64,000 nt of DNA from Pseudomonas sp. RIT-PI-S (GCF_025642975.1 NZ_JANZKJ010000001.1:1-64000), one strand, 5' to 3'; counted from the stretch's first letter, positions 35,479 to 46,700 are shown. A program made the numbers and translations. Notes: generated by a model not told the origin, from the sequence alone.

Positions 35479-36846
35479 ATGGCCAAGGCCAAGCGCATGT
35501 ATGGCTGCACTGAATGCGGCGCTACCTTTCCCAAGTGGGCAGGGCAGTGTGCCGAGTGCGGCGCCTGGAATACCTTGGTCGAAACCCTGGTAGAAAGCAC
35601 GCCCGTGGCCAGCGGTGGCGGCCGCACCGGTTGGGCGGGGGAGCAGGCCACGGTGAAAACCCTGGCCGAGGTAAGCGTGGAGGAGATCCCTCGGTTTTCA
35701 ACCGCGTCGACCGAGCTTGACCGTGTGCTGGGGGGCGGGCTGGTGGATGGCTCGGTGGTGCTCATCGGCGGCGATCCAGGTATCGGCAAGTCGACGATCT
35801 TGCTGCAAACCCTGTGCAACCTCGCCGAGCGCATGCCCGCGCTCTATGTCACGGGGGAGGAGTCCCAGCAGCAGGTGGCCATGCGCGCGCGCCGTTTGGG
35901 CTTGCCTCAGGACAAGCTCAAGGTCATGACCGAAACGTCCATCGAGAGCATCATCGCCACGGCACGCCAGGAAAAGCCCAAGGTGATGGTGATCGACTCG
36001 ATCCAGACGATCTTCACCGAGCAGCTGCAATCCGCACCCGGTGGTGTGGCCCAGGTGCGCGAAAGCACCGCGCTGCTGGTACGTTTCGCCAAGCAGAGCG
36101 GCACCGCGGTGTTTCTGGTAGGCCATGTGACCAAAGAGGGCTCCCTGGCCGGGCCTCGCGTGCTGGAGCATATGGTCGATACCGTGCTGTATTTCGAAGG
36201 CGAGTCCGATGGGCGCCTGCGCTTGCTGCGTGCGGTCAAGAACCGCTTCGGGGCGATCAACGAGCTGGGTGTGTTCGGCATGACCGACCGTGGCTTGAAG
36301 GAAGTGTCCAACCCCTCGGCGATCTTCCTCAGCCGCGCCCAGGAAGAGATCGCCGGCAGCGTGGTCATGGCTACTTGGGAGGGCACCCGGCCTATGCTGG
36401 TCGAGGTACAGGCCCTGGTGGACGACAGCCACCTAGCCAACCCGCGGCGGGTCACTCTCGGCCTGGACCAGAACCGCCTGGCCATGTTGCTGGCGGTGCT
36501 GCACCGCCATGGGGGTATCCCCACCCATGACCAGGACGTGTTCCTCAACGTGGTCGGCGGGGTCAAGGTCCTGGAAACCGCATCGGACCTGGCATTGATG
36601 GCGGCGGTCATGTCCAGCCTGCGCAACCGGCCGCTGCCGCATGGGCTTTTGGTGTTCGGCGAGGTGGGGCTATCCGGAGAGGTTCGCCCGGTGCCTAGCG
36701 GGCAGGAGCGTCTGAAGGAGGCCGCCAAGCACGGCTTCAAGCGGGCCATCGTGCCGAAGGGCAACGCGCCCAAGGAAGCGCCGCCGGGGCTGGAGGTCGT
36801 CGCCGTCACCCGGCTGGAACAGGCCTTGGACGCCTTGTTCGAATAG
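35479..36846 (+). CDS. radA: DNA repair protein RadA
   Basis: A 455-residue branch-migration ATPase of recombination. It has an N-terminal zinc finger (CTECGATFPKWAGQCAECG), Walker A GGDPGIGKST, the RadA-specific KNRFG motif (AVKNRFGAINELG) and a C-terminal Lon-like domain (PHGLLVFGEVGLSGEVRPV). The start at 35479 gives the usual MAKAKRMYGC N-terminus; the frame is open 72 bases upstream. Confidence 0.97.
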   Translation: MAKAKRMYGCTECGATFPKWAGQCAECGAWNTLVETLVESTPVASGGGRTGWAGEQATVKTLAEVSVEEIPRFSTASTELDRVLGGGLVDGSVVLIGGDPGIGKSTILLQTLCNLAERMPALYVTGEESQQQVAMRARRLGLPQDKLKVMTETSIESIIATARQEKPKVMVIDSIQTIFTEQLQSAPGGVAQVRESTALLVRFAKQSGTAVFLVGHVTKEGSLAGPRVLEHMVDTVLYFEGESDGRLRLLRAVKNRFGAINELGVFGMTDRGLKEVSNPSAIFLSRAQEEIAGSVVMATWEGTRPMLVEVQALVDDSHLANPRRVTLGLDQNRLAMLLAVLHRHGGIPTHDQDVFLNVVGGVKVLETASDLALMAAVMSSLRNRPLPHGLLVFGEVGLSGEVRPVPSGQERLKEAAKHGFKRAIVPKGNAPKEAPPGLEVVAVTRLEQALDALFE

Positions 36847-36856
36847 CACCTGGGCC

Positions 36857-36885
36857 TTGACCCAGAGCCTCTGGGCGAGTATCAC
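36857..36885 (+). promoter_or_regulatory. Sigma-70 promoter of the HAD gene
   Basis: TTGACC and TATCAC with a 17-base spacer, about 30 bases before the GTG start at 36916. The spacer contains the palindrome CCAGAG-C-CTCTGG. Confidence 0.5.
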
Positions 36886-36915
36886 CACGTTTTAGCTCGT
36901 GCAGGATTTCCCATC

Positions 36916-37593
36916 GTGACCGCTCCGATCCCCGCTCCCCAGATCAAAGCCGTGATATTCGACATGGATGGCCTGCTGCTCGACACCGAGGGCATCTATA
37001 CCGAGGTGACCCAGGCCATTGCCCAGCGCTATGGCAAAACCTTCGACTGGAGCCACAAGCAGCACATCATCGGCCGTGGCGCCCGTGACCTGGCCACGTA
37101 TGTGGTAGAGGCGTTGGAGCTACCCATCAGCGTGGATGAGTTCCTGGAAATCCGTGCGCCGCTGATGACCGCGCGTTTCCCCGATGCCTTAGGCATGGCG
37201 GGCGCCGAGGCGCTGGTGCGCTGGCTGAAGGAGAAAAAGATTCCGATCGCGGTAGGCACCAGCTCTTCGAGCACGTACTTCAAGCTCAAGACCCAGCAGC
37301 ATGAGGAGTGGTTCTCGCTGTTCGACACCATCGTCACAGCCGATGATCCGGAGGTCGGCGCCGCCAAGCCGGCGCCAGACATCTTCCTGGTCGCAGCGCG
37401 CAGGCTTGGTGTAGCCCCGGCAGACTGCCTGGTATTCGAGGATTCGCCCTTCGGCGTCACCGCCGCCAAGGCCGCCGGCATGTACGCCCTGGCGGTTCCG
37501 GATTCAGCCATGGACCCGGAAAAATACACCCATGCCGATGGCCGCCTCGGCAGCCTGCTGGACTTCAAACCGCACGAATGGGGGCTGGCCTAA
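36916..37593 (+). CDS. HAD-IA family phosphatase (pseudouridine-5'-phosphatase-like)
   Basis: A 225-residue HAD hydrolase with a C1 cap. Motif I is VIFDMDGLLLDTEGIY, motif II the GTSSSS loop, motif III GAAKPAPDIF and motif IV LVFEDSPFGVTAAKAAGM. The DMDGLLLDTE sequence and cap resemble HDHD1-type pseudouridine-5'-phosphatases and beta-phosphoglucomutase-like enzymes; the substrate is not certain. GTG start with AGGAT upstream; it follows radA by 69 bases with its own probable promoter. Confidence 0.87.
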   Translation: MTAPIPAPQIKAVIFDMDGLLLDTEGIYTEVTQAIAQRYGKTFDWSHKQHIIGRGARDLATYVVEALELPISVDEFLEIRAPLMTARFPDALGMAGAEALVRWLKEKKIPIAVGTSSSSTYFKLKTQQHEEWFSLFDTIVTADDPEVGAAKPAPDIFLVAARRLGVAPADCLVFEDSPFGVTAAKAAGMYALAVPDSAMDPEKYTHADGRLGSLLDFKPHEWGLA

Positions 37594-37620
37594 CGCCGGC
37601 CGCCGCGCCCGGAGGCCCGC

Positions 37621-37974
37621 TCAGCCGATCAAGGCACTGAGCTCGCGCTCCAGCTCCGCTTCGTCGCCCAGGTTGAGTTCGACCAGGCGGCGTAGGTGGG
37701 ACACCGATTCAAGGTCGATATGCGTGCATTTGAAACCTAGCTGGCCGGCATTGTCGTGTCGCAGCTCGGCTTCCATGGTCAGTGCCTCCTCGCCTAGCTC
37801 AACGCGGACCTGAAACGGCGCGTCCGAATCGCCCCCCCAATTTTCGGGGCGTTTCACCAGCAAGCCTTTGAGGGACAGGTCCAGCAGGGTCACTTCCCAG
37901 CGGTCCTCGCCCTGGCTCAACTCGGTCTTGGCATCGAAAGCGATGCGTTTGAAGCGGCGGCGTTCTTCGGTCAT
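37621..37974 (-). CDS. PilZ-domain c-di-GMP-binding protein
   Basis: A 117-residue single PilZ domain. The c-di-GMP motif RxxxR is seen at RRRFKR near the N-terminus, and the D-x-S-x-x-G motif as DLSLKG. It would act as a c-di-GMP effector; its partner is unknown. The start at 37974 is set by GAGGAAG just upstream and by the domain boundary, while the frame is open 141 bases further. It is convergent with the HAD gene. The c-di-GMP enzyme MorA is 6 kb away in the same window. Confidence 0.9.
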   Translation of the reverse strand: MTEERRRFKRIAFDAKTELSQGEDRWEVTLLDLSLKGLLVKRPENWGGDSDAPFQVRVELGEEALTMEAELRHDNAGQLGFKCTHIDLESVSHLRRLVELNLGDEAELERELSALIG

Positions 37975-38206
37975 GAGTACTTCCTCGATGAGGCCCGCCA
38001 GCGCGGGATGCCCTGTATGCTGCCGTGCCCTGGAGCGGCCGGCAATGCTTGTGTCGCCGTTTTTTCGGCGACCTTGCCAAACCATGAACGAAAGCGCATA
38101 ACCGCAGCAAAGCACTGTCCTCGACCTTGGTGGGGGGTGTGCTTGGGGTGAAGTCTGGCTAGACTTGACCCGGGTTTATCCGTTCCCATTCGCTGGAATA
38201 TAAAAC

Positions 38207-40273
38207 ATGAAAAATAATAATAGCCTGGCCCGCCACCTGCCGTGGCTCGTGCTGGCGGTAATCGGCGCCTGGGCGCTCGGGGTCGTTGCCCTGCGCCGGG
38301 GTGAGACCATCAATGCTTTGTGGATAGTCGTGGCGGCCGTCGCCATCTATCTCGTCGCGTATCGTTATTACAGCTTGTTCATCGCCGAAAAGGTGATGCA
38401 GCTCGACCCCCGCCGGGCTACCCCCGCCGTGCTCAATAACGACGGGCTCGACTACGTTCCCACCAACAAGCACATCCTGTTCGGGCATCACTTCGCGGCC
38501 ATCGCCGGCGCCGGGCCTTTGGTGGGGCCGGTGCTTGCCGCGCAAATGGGCTACCTGCCCGGTACGCTGTGGCTGATCGCCGGCGTGGTGCTGGCAGGTG
38601 CCGTGCAAGACTTCATGATCCTGTTCCTCTCAACCCGCCGTAACGGCCGTTCGCTGGGCGACATGGTTCGCGAGGAGATGGGCCGCGTTCCCGGGACCAT
38701 CGCGCTGTTCGGCTGCTTCCTGATCATGATCATCATCCTCGCGGTGTTGGCCCTGATCGTGGTCAAGGCCCTGGCCGAGAGCCCATGGGGCGTGTTCACG
38801 GTGATGGCGACCATTCCGATCGCGGTGTTCATGGGGCTGTACATGCGCTTCGTTCGCCCCGGCCGGATCGGTGAAATTTCGCTGATCGGCGTGGTACTGC
38901 TGCTGGCCTCCATCTGGGCCGGCGGGCAGGTGGCTGCGGACCCAGTATGGGCCAAGGCGTTCAGCTTCACCGGCGTGCAGATCACCTGGATGCTCATCGG
39001 CTACGGCTTCGTTGCCGCGGTCATGCCGGTATGGCTGATTCTGGCGCCGCGTGACTATCTGTCGACCTTCCTCAAGATCGGCACCATCATCGCCCTCGCC
39101 ATCGGCATCCTGGTGACCATGCCGGAACTGAAAATGCCCGCGCTGACCCAGTTCGTGAACGGTACCGGGCCGGTGTGGAAGGGCGCGCTGTTCCCGTTCC
39201 TGTTCATCACCATCGCCTGTGGCGCAGTGTCCGGCTTCCACTCGCTGATCTCCTCGGGCACCACGCCCAAGTTGCTGGATAACGAGGTCAACGCCCGCTA
39301 TATCGGCTATGGCGCGATGCTGATGGAGTCCTTCGTGGCCATCATGGCCATGGTTGCCGCCTCGGTTATCGAGCCTGGGGTGTACTTCGCCATGAACAGC
39401 CCGGCGGCCGTGGTTGGTGGTGATGTAAACGCCGTGGCCACCATGGTCAGCAGCTGGGGCTTTGCCATCACGCCAGAGACATTGCAGGCGGTGGCCCATG
39501 ACATTGGCGAGAACACCATCCTGGCCCGTGCCGGTGGCGCTCCCACGCTGGCCGTGGGTATCGCGCAGATCCTTCACGCCGTGCTGCCGGGTGAAAACAC
39601 CATGGCGTTCTGGTACCACTTCGCGATCCTGTTCGAGGCGCTGTTCATCCTCACCGCGGTAGACGCCGGCACCCGCGCCGGCCGCTTCATGCTGCAAGAC
39701 TTGCTCGGCAGCTTCGTGCCTTCGCTCAAGCGCACCGAGTCCTGGGGGGCGAACCTCGTCGGCACCGGCGGTTGCGTGGCCTTGTGGGGTTACCTGCTCT
39801 ACCAAGGCGTGGTGGACCCGCTCGGTGGCATCAATACCTTGTGGCCACTGTTCGGCATCTCCAACCAAATGCTCGCTGGTATCGCCCTGATGCTCGGCAC
39901 CGTAGTGCTGATCAAGATGAAGCGCGAGCGGTACATCTGGGTCACCCTGTTGCCTGCTACCTGGCTGCTGATCTGTACGACCTATGCCGGTTTTATCAAG
40001 TTGTTCGATGCCAACCCTGCGGTGGGCTTCCTGGCACTGGCGAAAAAATACAGCGACGCCCTTGCCGCGGGGCAGGTCGTTGCGCCCGCCAAGAGCATCG
40101 ACCAGATGCAGGCAGTGATTTTCAACGCCTATACCAATGCCACGCTCACCGTGCTGTTCCTGTTCGTGGTCTTCGCGGTGCTGTTGTTCGCGGTAAAAAC
40201 CGGCTATGCGGCGCTCGGCAAGCGCGAGCGTACCGACAAGGAAGCGCCGTTCCAGGCGGTTCCTGGCGCATAA
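38207..40273 (+). CDS. cstA: CstA/BtsT-family pyruvate or peptide transporter
   Basis: A 688-residue inner-membrane protein with about 18 predicted helices. [28 protein letters not shown] (seen in parts) and [23 protein letters not shown] are hallmarks of the carbon starvation family. Members take up peptides or, for BtsT (YjiY), pyruvate with protons. The following ybdD/yjiX and yjiA-like genes reproduce the E. coli btsT-yjiX-yjiA order, so pyruvate is the better guess. No BtsSR-like sensor pair is in the window. Confidence 0.93.
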   Translation: MKNNNSLARHLPWLVLAVIGAWALGVVALRRGETINALWIVVAAVAIYLVAYRYYSLFIAEKVMQLDPRRATPAVLNNDGLDYVPTNKHILFGHHFAAIAGAGPLVGPVLAAQMGYLPGTLWLIAGVVLAGAVQDFMILFLSTRRNGRSLGDMVREEMGRVPGTIALFGCFLIMIIILAVLALIVVKALAESPWGVFTVMATIPIAVFMGLYMRFVRPGRIGEISLIGVVLLLASIWAGGQVAADPVWAKAFSFTGVQITWMLIGYGFVAAVMPVWLILAPRDYLSTFLKIGTIIALAIGILVTMPELKMPALTQFVNGTGPVWKGALFPFLFITIACGAVSGFHSLISSGTTPKLLDNEVNARYIGYGAMLMESFVAIMAMVAASVIEPGVYFAMNSPAAVVGGDVNAVATMVSSWGFAITPETLQAVAHDIGENTILARAGGAPTLAVGIAQILHAVLPGENTMAFWYHFAILFEALFILTAVDAGTRAGRFMLQDLLGSFVPSLKRTESWGANLVGTGGCVALWGYLLYQGVVDPLGGINTLWPLFGISNQMLAGIALMLGTVVLIKMKRERYIWVTLLPATWLLICTTYAGFIKLFDANPAVGFLALAKKYSDALAAGQVVAPAKSIDQMQAVIFNAYTNATLTVLFLFVVFAVLLFAVKTGYAALGKRERTDKEAPFQAVPGA

Positions 40274-40286
40274 GAGGAAGCACGCA

Positions 40287-40487
40287 ATGTTCAATGACCT
40301 GAGCCGGTTGGGCAAATACCTGGGGCAGGCCGCGCGCCTGATGGTGGGCATGCCCGACTACGACAACTACGTCGAGCACATGCGCAACACCCACCCGGAG
40401 CAACCGGTGATGGACTACGAAACCTTCTTCCGCGAGCGGCAGGAAGCCCGCTATGGCGGCGGCAAGGGCTCGCCTCGCTGCTGTTGA
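40287..40487 (+). CDS. YbdD/YjiX family protein (DUF466)
   Basis: A 66-residue basic protein of the YbdD/YjiX family, always placed after cstA or bts[22 protein letters not shown] is the conserved core, followed by [22 protein letters not shown] precedes the ATG, 13 bases after the cstA stop. It is proposed to support the transporter; its mechanism is unknown. The C-terminal SPRCC adds a vicinal cysteine pair. Confidence 0.9.
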   Translation: MFNDLSRLGKYLGQAARLMVGMPDYDNYVEHMRNTHPEQPVMDYETFFRERQEARYGGGKGSPRCC

Positions 40488-40496
40488 GCCCTGCCA

Positions 40497-40541
40497 GGGG
40501 CTGGCTTGCGAACCGACGGCGACGGTTCGCGAGCTAGCCCC
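40497..40541. repeat. REP hairpin between ybdD and the CobW-type gene
   Basis: A 19-bp stem (40497-40515 with 40523-40541, two G-T pairs) with a 7-base loop, built on GCGAACCG/CGGTTCGC. It is a paired REP inside the operon and could reduce read-through or stabilise the upstream mRNA. Confidence 0.65.
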
Positions 40542-40609
40542 CGCTCCCGCAAGCGGCAACCGCACCCTGAGCATTCGCTACCCCAACTCCCGACCCGCAG
40601 AGGCACCGT

Positions 40610-41578
40610 GTGGTAGACACCTCCCCCATCCCGGTAACTGTGCTGAGCGGCTTTCTCGGTGCAGGCAAAACCACCTTGTTGCGTTACCTGCTGCAAGCCG
40701 AGCATGGCTTGAAACTCGCGGTGATCGAGAACGAATTCAGCGATGCGGGTATCGACACCGAGCTGCTGGGCAACGCGCCTGTGCAGGTCGTTACCCTGGC
40801 CAATGGTTGCGTGTGCTGCAGCATTCATACCGACCTGACCAAGGCGCTGTTCCTGTTGCTGGAACAGCTGGACGCAGGCGAGATTGCCTTCGATCGCCTG
40901 GTGATCGAATGCACTGGCCTGGCAGACCCCGCACCCGTGGCGCAAACCTTTTTCATCGAAGAGGAGCTGCGCGATCGTTACGTGCTCGATGGCATCGTCA
41001 CCTTGGTGGATGCCGTACATGCCGGTGAGCATTTTAAGCAAACCATTGCCCAGGCCCAGGTAGGGTTTGCCGACCGGTTGTTGGTGAGCAAAACCGACCT
41101 GGTCACCCCCGAAGACTTCGACCTGCTCAGCCAACGGCTGGCGCGCATCAATAACCGGGCGCCGATTCGGGTGGTGGAGCATGGCGAGATCGACCTGGCC
41201 GAGCTGTTGGATATTCGAGGCTTCAACTTGAACACCGAAGTTGCTAGCGCGTTGAGCCCGCCGCCGATGTTGATCGGGCAAAGCGCTGACCGTATCCGCA
41301 GTATGGTATTGCGCACTGAAAAGCCGTTGGACCTGGACCGTTTGAGCGATTTCATGAACCGCCTACTCGAAGGGCATGGGCGCCAACTGCTGCGCTACAA
41401 GGGCGTGCTGAGCATCGCTGGCGAGGAGCGCAGGCTGGTGTTCCAAGGGGTACTCAAGCTCTATGGGTTCGATTGGGACCGCCCTTGGGAGCACGGGCAG
41501 GCCCGGGTAAGCGTGTTGGTGTTCATCGGGGACGACCTGCCCGAAGCAAGCATCCGAGAGGCGTTCGGGCTGGTCTAA
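40610..41578 (+). CDS. yjiA: CobW/YjiA-family metal-binding GTPase
   Basis: A 322-residue G3E GTPase. Walker A is LSGFLGAGKTTLLRYLL, the metal motif CxCC is GCVCCSIH, Walker B/switch is VIECTGLADPAP and the base-recognition motif is VSKTDLV. The C-terminal CobW_C domain starts near LRTEKPLDLDRLS. By position it is the YjiA member of the cstA operon. It may load metal on a target protein. GTG start at 40610 lacks a strong ribosome site. Confidence 0.9.
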   Translation: MVDTSPIPVTVLSGFLGAGKTTLLRYLLQAEHGLKLAVIENEFSDAGIDTELLGNAPVQVVTLANGCVCCSIHTDLTKALFLLLEQLDAGEIAFDRLVIECTGLADPAPVAQTFFIEEELRDRYVLDGIVTLVDAVHAGEHFKQTIAQAQVGFADRLLVSKTDLVTPEDFDLLSQRLARINNRAPIRVVEHGEIDLAELLDIRGFNLNTEVASALSPPPMLIGQSADRIRSMVLRTEKPLDLDRLSDFMNRLLEGHGRQLLRYKGVLSIAGEERRLVFQGVLKLYGFDWDRPWEHGQARVSVLVFIGDDLPEASIREAFGLV

Positions 41579-41607
41579 GCGGGCCAGCGATGGCTGGTCC
41601 GGGCTAG

Positions 41608-42171
41608 TCAGGTTTCATCTGGCGAGCTGAGCCAAGGCACGCTGCGCTCGGCGATCTTCAAAAACCATACCTGTGGCGCCTTGCTTCTGGCAGCGAGGTA
41701 CTGGTGCGAGGTGTTGGCCCTGCGGCTAGGCGAGATACCCGCTCCGTCACTGCTCAAGGTTACCAGGTGGGTATCGGCGAGCAGGTCACGGAGGGTTACT
41801 GGTTCACCGCCGGGCCGGTGCAGGGTAAATAGGCTGGGTGTGTGCTTGTCGGTAGGGGCCAATCCCAGGCACTTGTCGTGGTGGGCCACCACCGCTTTGC
41901 CAAAGTGCTCGCCGGGCTCGCGCACATAGAGCCGGTAGCCCTCCGAGGTATGGCGGAAGTAGAACGTCATCGCCGCCTGGACGACACCTGACTGGCAGCT
42001 GAGCATCGCTGAGTCGTTACGCACGGTGCTTGCCAGGTGCGGCACGGTAACGGGCACGTCGCCCACACGGTTGACCCAGGCCGGCTTGCCCAGCAGCGTG
42101 GCGAGGGTGTTGATCGGTCGGTCGTTCAACCAGAGGGTAGCGAGAAAGGACTGTTGTCTGTGCGTGGTCAT
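41608..42171 (-). CDS. Hypothetical protein, unrecognised
   Basis: A 187-residue protein I cannot place. It starts at 42171 after a strong AAGGAGGT. It lacks a signal peptide and membrane segment. The N-terminal part looks beta-rich (QQSFLATLWLNDRP, MTFYFRHTSEGYRLYVRE, KCLGLAPT...SLFTLHR), reminiscent of small lectin-like or beta-trefoil folds, which is a guess. A Ser/Arg-rich stretch (GAGISPSRRANTSHQYLAAR) precedes the end. It is isolated between the CobW-type gene (convergent) and glyA, and appears to be a lone accessory gene. Confidence 0.7.
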   Translation of the reverse strand: MTTHRQQSFLATLWLNDRPINTLATLLGKPAWVNRVGDVPVTVPHLASTVRNDSAMLSCQSGVVQAAMTFYFRHTSEGYRLYVREPGEHFGKAVVAHHDKCLGLAPTDKHTPSLFTLHRPGGEPVTLRDLLADTHLVTLSSDGAGISPSRRANTSHQYLAARSKAPQVWFLKIAERSVPWLSSPDET

Positions 42172-42274
42172 CGGGAACCTCCTTGTACGCAACGCGTGCT
42201 GAAAGGCACGCGGCTCGAACGATAGAAGCTCACAGCAGCCAGGCGCAGCCTGGATAGATTCCCACCGAAAGAAC

Positions 42275-42304
42275 GAAAAAAAGCCCGGCGACTGGGCCGG
42301 GCTT
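42275..42304 (-). terminator. Intrinsic terminator of glyA
   Basis: On the minus strand AGCCCGGC-ccagtc-GCCGGGCT followed by seven Ts, about 21 bases after the glyA stop. Confidence 0.88.
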
Positions 42305-42324
42305 ATGTTCTTCAGCGCTTGGGT

Positions 42325-43578
42325 TTATTTGCCGTATACCGGCAGCTTGGCGCAGATAGCCTTGACCTTCTCGCGTACCGCGTCGATCACCGCGTCGTTG
42401 TTCAGGTCGGCAAGGATGTCGCAGATCCAGCCAGCGAGTTCACGGCACTCCGCTTCCTTGAAGCCGCGAGTGGTGACGGCTGGCGTACCGAAGCGCAGGC
42501 CGGAGGTGACGAAGGGCGAGCGCGGGTCGTTCGGCACCGAGTTCTTGTTGACGGTAATGTAGGCACGGCCCAGGGCGGCGTCTGCGTCTTTGCCGGAGAT
42601 TTCCTGCTTGATCAGCGACAGCAGGAACAGGTGGTTCTGGGTGCCGCCGGAGACTACGTCGAAGCCGCGCTCGATGAACACTTCGGCCATGGCCTGGGCG
42701 TTTTTCACCACCTGCTGCTGGTAGGCCTTGAACTCAGGCTGCAACGCTTCCTTGAAGCACACGGCTTTGGCGGCGATCACGTGCTCCAGCGGGCCGCCCT
42801 GGGCACCGGGGAACACAGCGGAGTTGAGCTTCTTCTCGATCTCGGCATTGGCGCGGGCCAGGATCAAACCGCCACGAGGGCCGCGCAGGGTCTTGTGGGT
42901 AGTGGTGGTCACCACGTCGGCGAACGGTACCGGGTTCGGGTAGACACCGGCGGCAACCAGGCCAGCCACGTGGGCCATGTCAACGAACAGATAGGCACCG
43001 ACCTTGTCGGCGATGGCACGGAAGCGTGGGAAATCCAGCAGTTGCGAGTACGCCGAGAAACCGGCCACGATCATCTTCGGTTTGTGTTCAACAGCCAGGC
43101 GCTCGACCTCGTCGTAGTCGATCAGGCCGTTGCCGTCGATGCCGTATTGCACAGCGTTGTACAGCTTGCCCGAAGAAGACACCGAGGCGCCGTGAGTCAG
43201 GTGGCCGCCGTGCGCCAGGCTCATGCCCAGGATGGTGTCGCCTGCATTGAGCAGCGCCAGGTAGACCGCGGCGTTGGCTTGGGAGCCGGCATGAGGTTGC
43301 ACGTTGGCGTAATCGGCGCCGAACAGTTGCTTGGCGCGGTCGATCGCCAGTTGCTCGACCACGTCCACGTATTCGCAGCCACCGTAGTAGCGCTTGCCTG
43401 GATAACCTTCTGCGTATTTGTTGGTCAGCACCGACCCTTGAGCCTCCATGACCGCGGGGCTGGTGTAGTTCTCGGAGGCGATCAGCTCAATGTGCTCTTC
43501 CTGACGCACGGCTTCTTGCTCCATGGCGGCAAAAAGGTCGGCGTCGTACTTGGCAAGGGTCAAATCACGGCTGAACAT
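42325..43578 (-). CDS. glyA: Serine hydroxymethyltransferase
   Basis: A 417-residue PLP enzyme interconverting serine and glycine with tetrahydrofolate, feeding one-carbon units. The PLP lysine lies in [15 protein letters not shown], and [26 protein letters not shown] is the N-terminal signature (in parts). Length matches E. coli GlyA exactly (417). Pseudomonas has more than one glyA; by neighbours (morA, ettA) this is the copy called glyA2 in PAO1, from memory. A GAGGACC ribosome site precedes the ATG. Confidence 0.97.
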   Translation of the reverse strand: MFSRDLTLAKYDADLFAAMEQEAVRQEEHIELIASENYTSPAVMEAQGSVLTNKYAEGYPGKRYYGGCEYVDVVEQLAIDRAKQLFGADYANVQPHAGSQANAAVYLALLNAGDTILGMSLAHGGHLTHGASVSSSGKLYNAVQYGIDGNGLIDYDEVERLAVEHKPKMIVAGFSAYSQLLDFPRFRAIADKVGAYLFVDMAHVAGLVAAGVYPNPVPFADVVTTTTHKTLRGPRGGLILARANAEIEKKLNSAVFPGAQGGPLEHVIAAKAVCFKEALQPEFKAYQQQVVKNAQAMAEVFIERGFDVVSGGTQNHLFLLSLIKQEISGKDADAALGRAYITVNKNSVPNDPRSPFVTSGLRFGTPAVTTRGFKEAECRELAGWICDILADLNNDAVIDAVREKVKAICAKLPVYGK

Positions 43579-43675
43579 TGGCGGTCCTCGAGGATCGGCA
43601 GAGAGAAAGCCGGCATTCTACCCCATCCACCAAAGGCTGGCATATGAAGCCCAGTCATCATCAGGATGACCGGAA

Positions 43676-43714
43676 CTACAGGAGCCGGCAGTACTTGGCG
43701 CCGGCCTGCGAACC
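43676..43714. repeat. REP element
   Basis: CTACAGGAGCCGGCAGTACT then TGGCGCCGGCCTGCGAACC, a REP with an enlarged loop, between glyA and morA. Confidence 0.6.
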
Positions 43715-43762
43715 TGGGCGGGTTATTCCCGGGCATTGCCCGGTTTCACACCAAGTTCGTTG

Positions 43763-46700
43763 TTAATCAAACATGAACAACGCATCGTTACTGAACTGCG
43801 CCTCGAATCGGTTGGCCTGCATCGGCCGGCCGAACAGGTAGCCCTGCACCTCGTCGCAGCCGTGTTCGCGAAGGAAGTCCAGCTGTTCGTGGGTTTCGAC
43901 CCCTTCGGCGATCACCGCAAGGTTGAGGCTGTGCGCCATGGCAATGATTGCCCGGGCGATCTGCGCATCCTGCTCGCCCTCGGGCAATCCGTCGACAAAG
44001 GTGCGGTCGATCTTCAGTACGTCGATAGGGAACTGTTTGAGGTAGTTGAGCGAGGAATAACCTGTGCCGAAGTCGTCCACGGCGATGCTCAGGCCCAACA
44101 CCTTAAGGTTGTCGAGGATATGCATCGCCTCGTTCACCTCGCGCATCAGGATGCTTTCGGTCAGTTCCAGCTCCAGGCAAGCGGGCGGCACCCCGGTCTC
44201 GTTGAGGATATGGGCGATGCGCTTACCTAGCTGGCCGTCGGAGAATTGCCGGGCGGAAATGTTGACCGAGACTTTTGGCACCCGCACCTTGGCCTGATGC
44301 CAGGCTTTCAGCTGGCGGCACGCTTCGGTGAGCACCCAGTCGCCCACGTCCACCACCAGGCCCAACTCTTCGAGCACGGGGATGAAGTCTTGCGGCGGCA
44401 CCAGGCCGCGGCGCGGATGGCGCCAGCGCAACAGCGCTTCGGCGCCGGTCAGGCGCTTGCCGTCGCCGCTCAGCTGGGGTTGGTAATACAGCACGAACTC
44501 TTTTTGTTCCAGGGCATGGCGCAGGTCGCTTTCCAGTTCCAGGCGTTCCAGGGCGCTGGCGTTCATGTCTGCCTGATAGAACTGGAAGTTGTTCTTGCCG
44601 CGCTCCTTGGCGTGATACATCGCGGTGTCGGCGTTCTTCATCAGCTGGCTCAGTTCGCTGCCGTCCTGCGGGCTGAGGGCGATACCGATGCTGGCGGTTA
44701 CGAAGAACTCACGGTTTTCCAGCACGAAGGGCGCATGCAGGTTGCCGAGAATTTCTTCGGCCACATGAATCGCGCGGTTCAGCGCGGCTTCGCGGCTGCC
44801 GCGTGGTTGCAGCAAGAGCGTGAATTCGTCGCCGCCCATGCGCGCTACGGTGTCGTCTTCGTCCACGCAGGCCAACAGGCGCATGGCCATGTCCTTGAGC
44901 ATGCGGTCGCCGGCGGCGTGGCCGAGGGAGTCGTTGATCGGCTTGAAGCGATCCAGGTCCAGGAACATCAGCACCACCCAGGCCTTTTGCCGCTCCGCTT
45001 GCTGCAGGGCGGTGAACAGCCGGTCCTGGAACAGGGTGCGGTTGGGCAGGTGGGTGAGGGCGTCGTAATAGGCCAGGCGGTGAATCCGCTGTTCGCTGGC
45101 CTTGCGCTCGCTGATGTCGCTGAAGAAGCATACGTAGCTGGCCAGGTCGCCTTCTTCGTCCAGCACGGCGGTAATGCCCACCCACGCCGGGTAATGCTCA
45201 CCGTTGCGGCGCTTGAAGCGGATTTCCCCCTCCCAGCTGCCCAGCAGCCGCAGCTGCTTGACCACATATTGCAGGTGCGCTTCCTGTTGCTCGGTGACGG
45301 TGAGCATCACCGGAAGCTGATCGAGCACTTCCGGCGCCTGGTAGCCGGTAACCCGGTTGAAGGCCTCGTTCACCTGCACGATATAGCCGGCGGGGTCAGT
45401 GATGAGGATGGCCGAGGTCGAATGCTGGAAAACAGTCGCCGCCATGCGCAGGTCTTTTTCCGCTCGCCGCTGTTGGCTCACATCGCGGCCAACCCCGAGC
45501 ATACCTTCGAAGTTGTCGTGCTCGTCCCAGATCAGCACCAGCCGCAACTCGATGGGGATCTTGCGGCCGTCGGCGCGCAGGCAGTCGAGCATGAAGGTCT
45601 GGCTCTTCACCTGGTTGCGCAATTGCGCCAGCAGCGCCGGCTCACCGAGGGCCGTGCGAATCCTGGCGAGCAAGGCCTCCAGGCCGGTCACCTGGCTTGG
45701 GGTGGCAACGGTCGATTGCCAGCCGTTATCGAACACCGACTGCACGTCATAACCGAGCATGGTGTGAACCGAGGGGCTGACGTAGTTGAGCTTGAGCCGG
45801 CTGTCGGTGGAGAAAATAACGTCGCTGATGCTTTCGGCGAGCATGCGGTAGCGTTGCTCGCTGTCGCGCAGAGACTGGCTGGCCTCGATCTGCTCGGTAA
45901 CGTCCTTGGCCACACCGATGATCCGGGTGACATGCCCCGCACCGTCCTCGCTCAGCGAATGCTCGCGGATGTCGAAGCGGCGCCAACTGCCGTCGCGGTG
46001 CTGGAAACGCAGCTGGCATTGCAGCTGCCCGGCGTAGGCCGTATCGCGCTGGTACTGGCGCAGGGCGCGGTACTGTTCGGCGTCTACCGGGTGCATCAGC
46101 GCTTCCCAGAACAGGTCGCCCAGGTCCTCGACTTCCGAGAGGGTATACCCCAACGTCATGCCCAGGTGATGGTTGCTGTACAGCATCCGCCGCTGTAGCA
46201 CGTCCGCCACATAAAGGTGGTCGGGCACTGCCCGTACCACGTCCGACCAGAACCGTTCACGCTCCACCAGCGACAGCTGTGCCTGCTTGCGCTGGGTGAT
46301 GTCGTTGAGGCTAAGAATGACTTCGTCGACGCTGCCGTCTTCCGGGATGCGGATCTGTGCCCATACGTGGCGCACCATGGCGTCGGCCCCGCACACCGGA
46401 AACTCCAGCTCCACGGCGCCGGGCGCGAGCAACGCCACCAGCAATTTATAAGCGAGGCTTTCGGCGTCGAGCGTCGCTTCGCCGATCAGCCGCGCCCAGA
46501 CGGCGCTCGCGTCCTTGAGCTGCCACAGGTCGAGGGCGACCTGGTTGGCTTCGGTCAGGCACATGGCTTCGCGCAACATGCCATGTTGCGTTGGGTGCGC
46601 CTGCAGCCAAGGGGTGATGTCTTCGATCCGGCGGATGCCGGCGAGGGTGAGCAGCTGACGGAGGTTGCGCAGGTCAAATACACACAAGCCAACGCCTGCG

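Noticed and set aside
38630..40351. 573-residue open frame antisense to cstA
   Set aside because: The sense strand encodes a complete CstA with family motifs; the antisense product is rich in His, Gln and Arg, typical of a shadow frame.
42319..43647. 442-residue open frame antisense to glyA
   Set aside because: glyA is complete and recognised; the opposite frame has no domain.
44246..46198. 650-residue open frame on the plus strand inside morA
   Set aside because: It is antisense to a fully supported PAS-GGDEF-EAL gene; long antisense frames are expected in GC-rich DNA. It has no ribosome site or recognisable domain.
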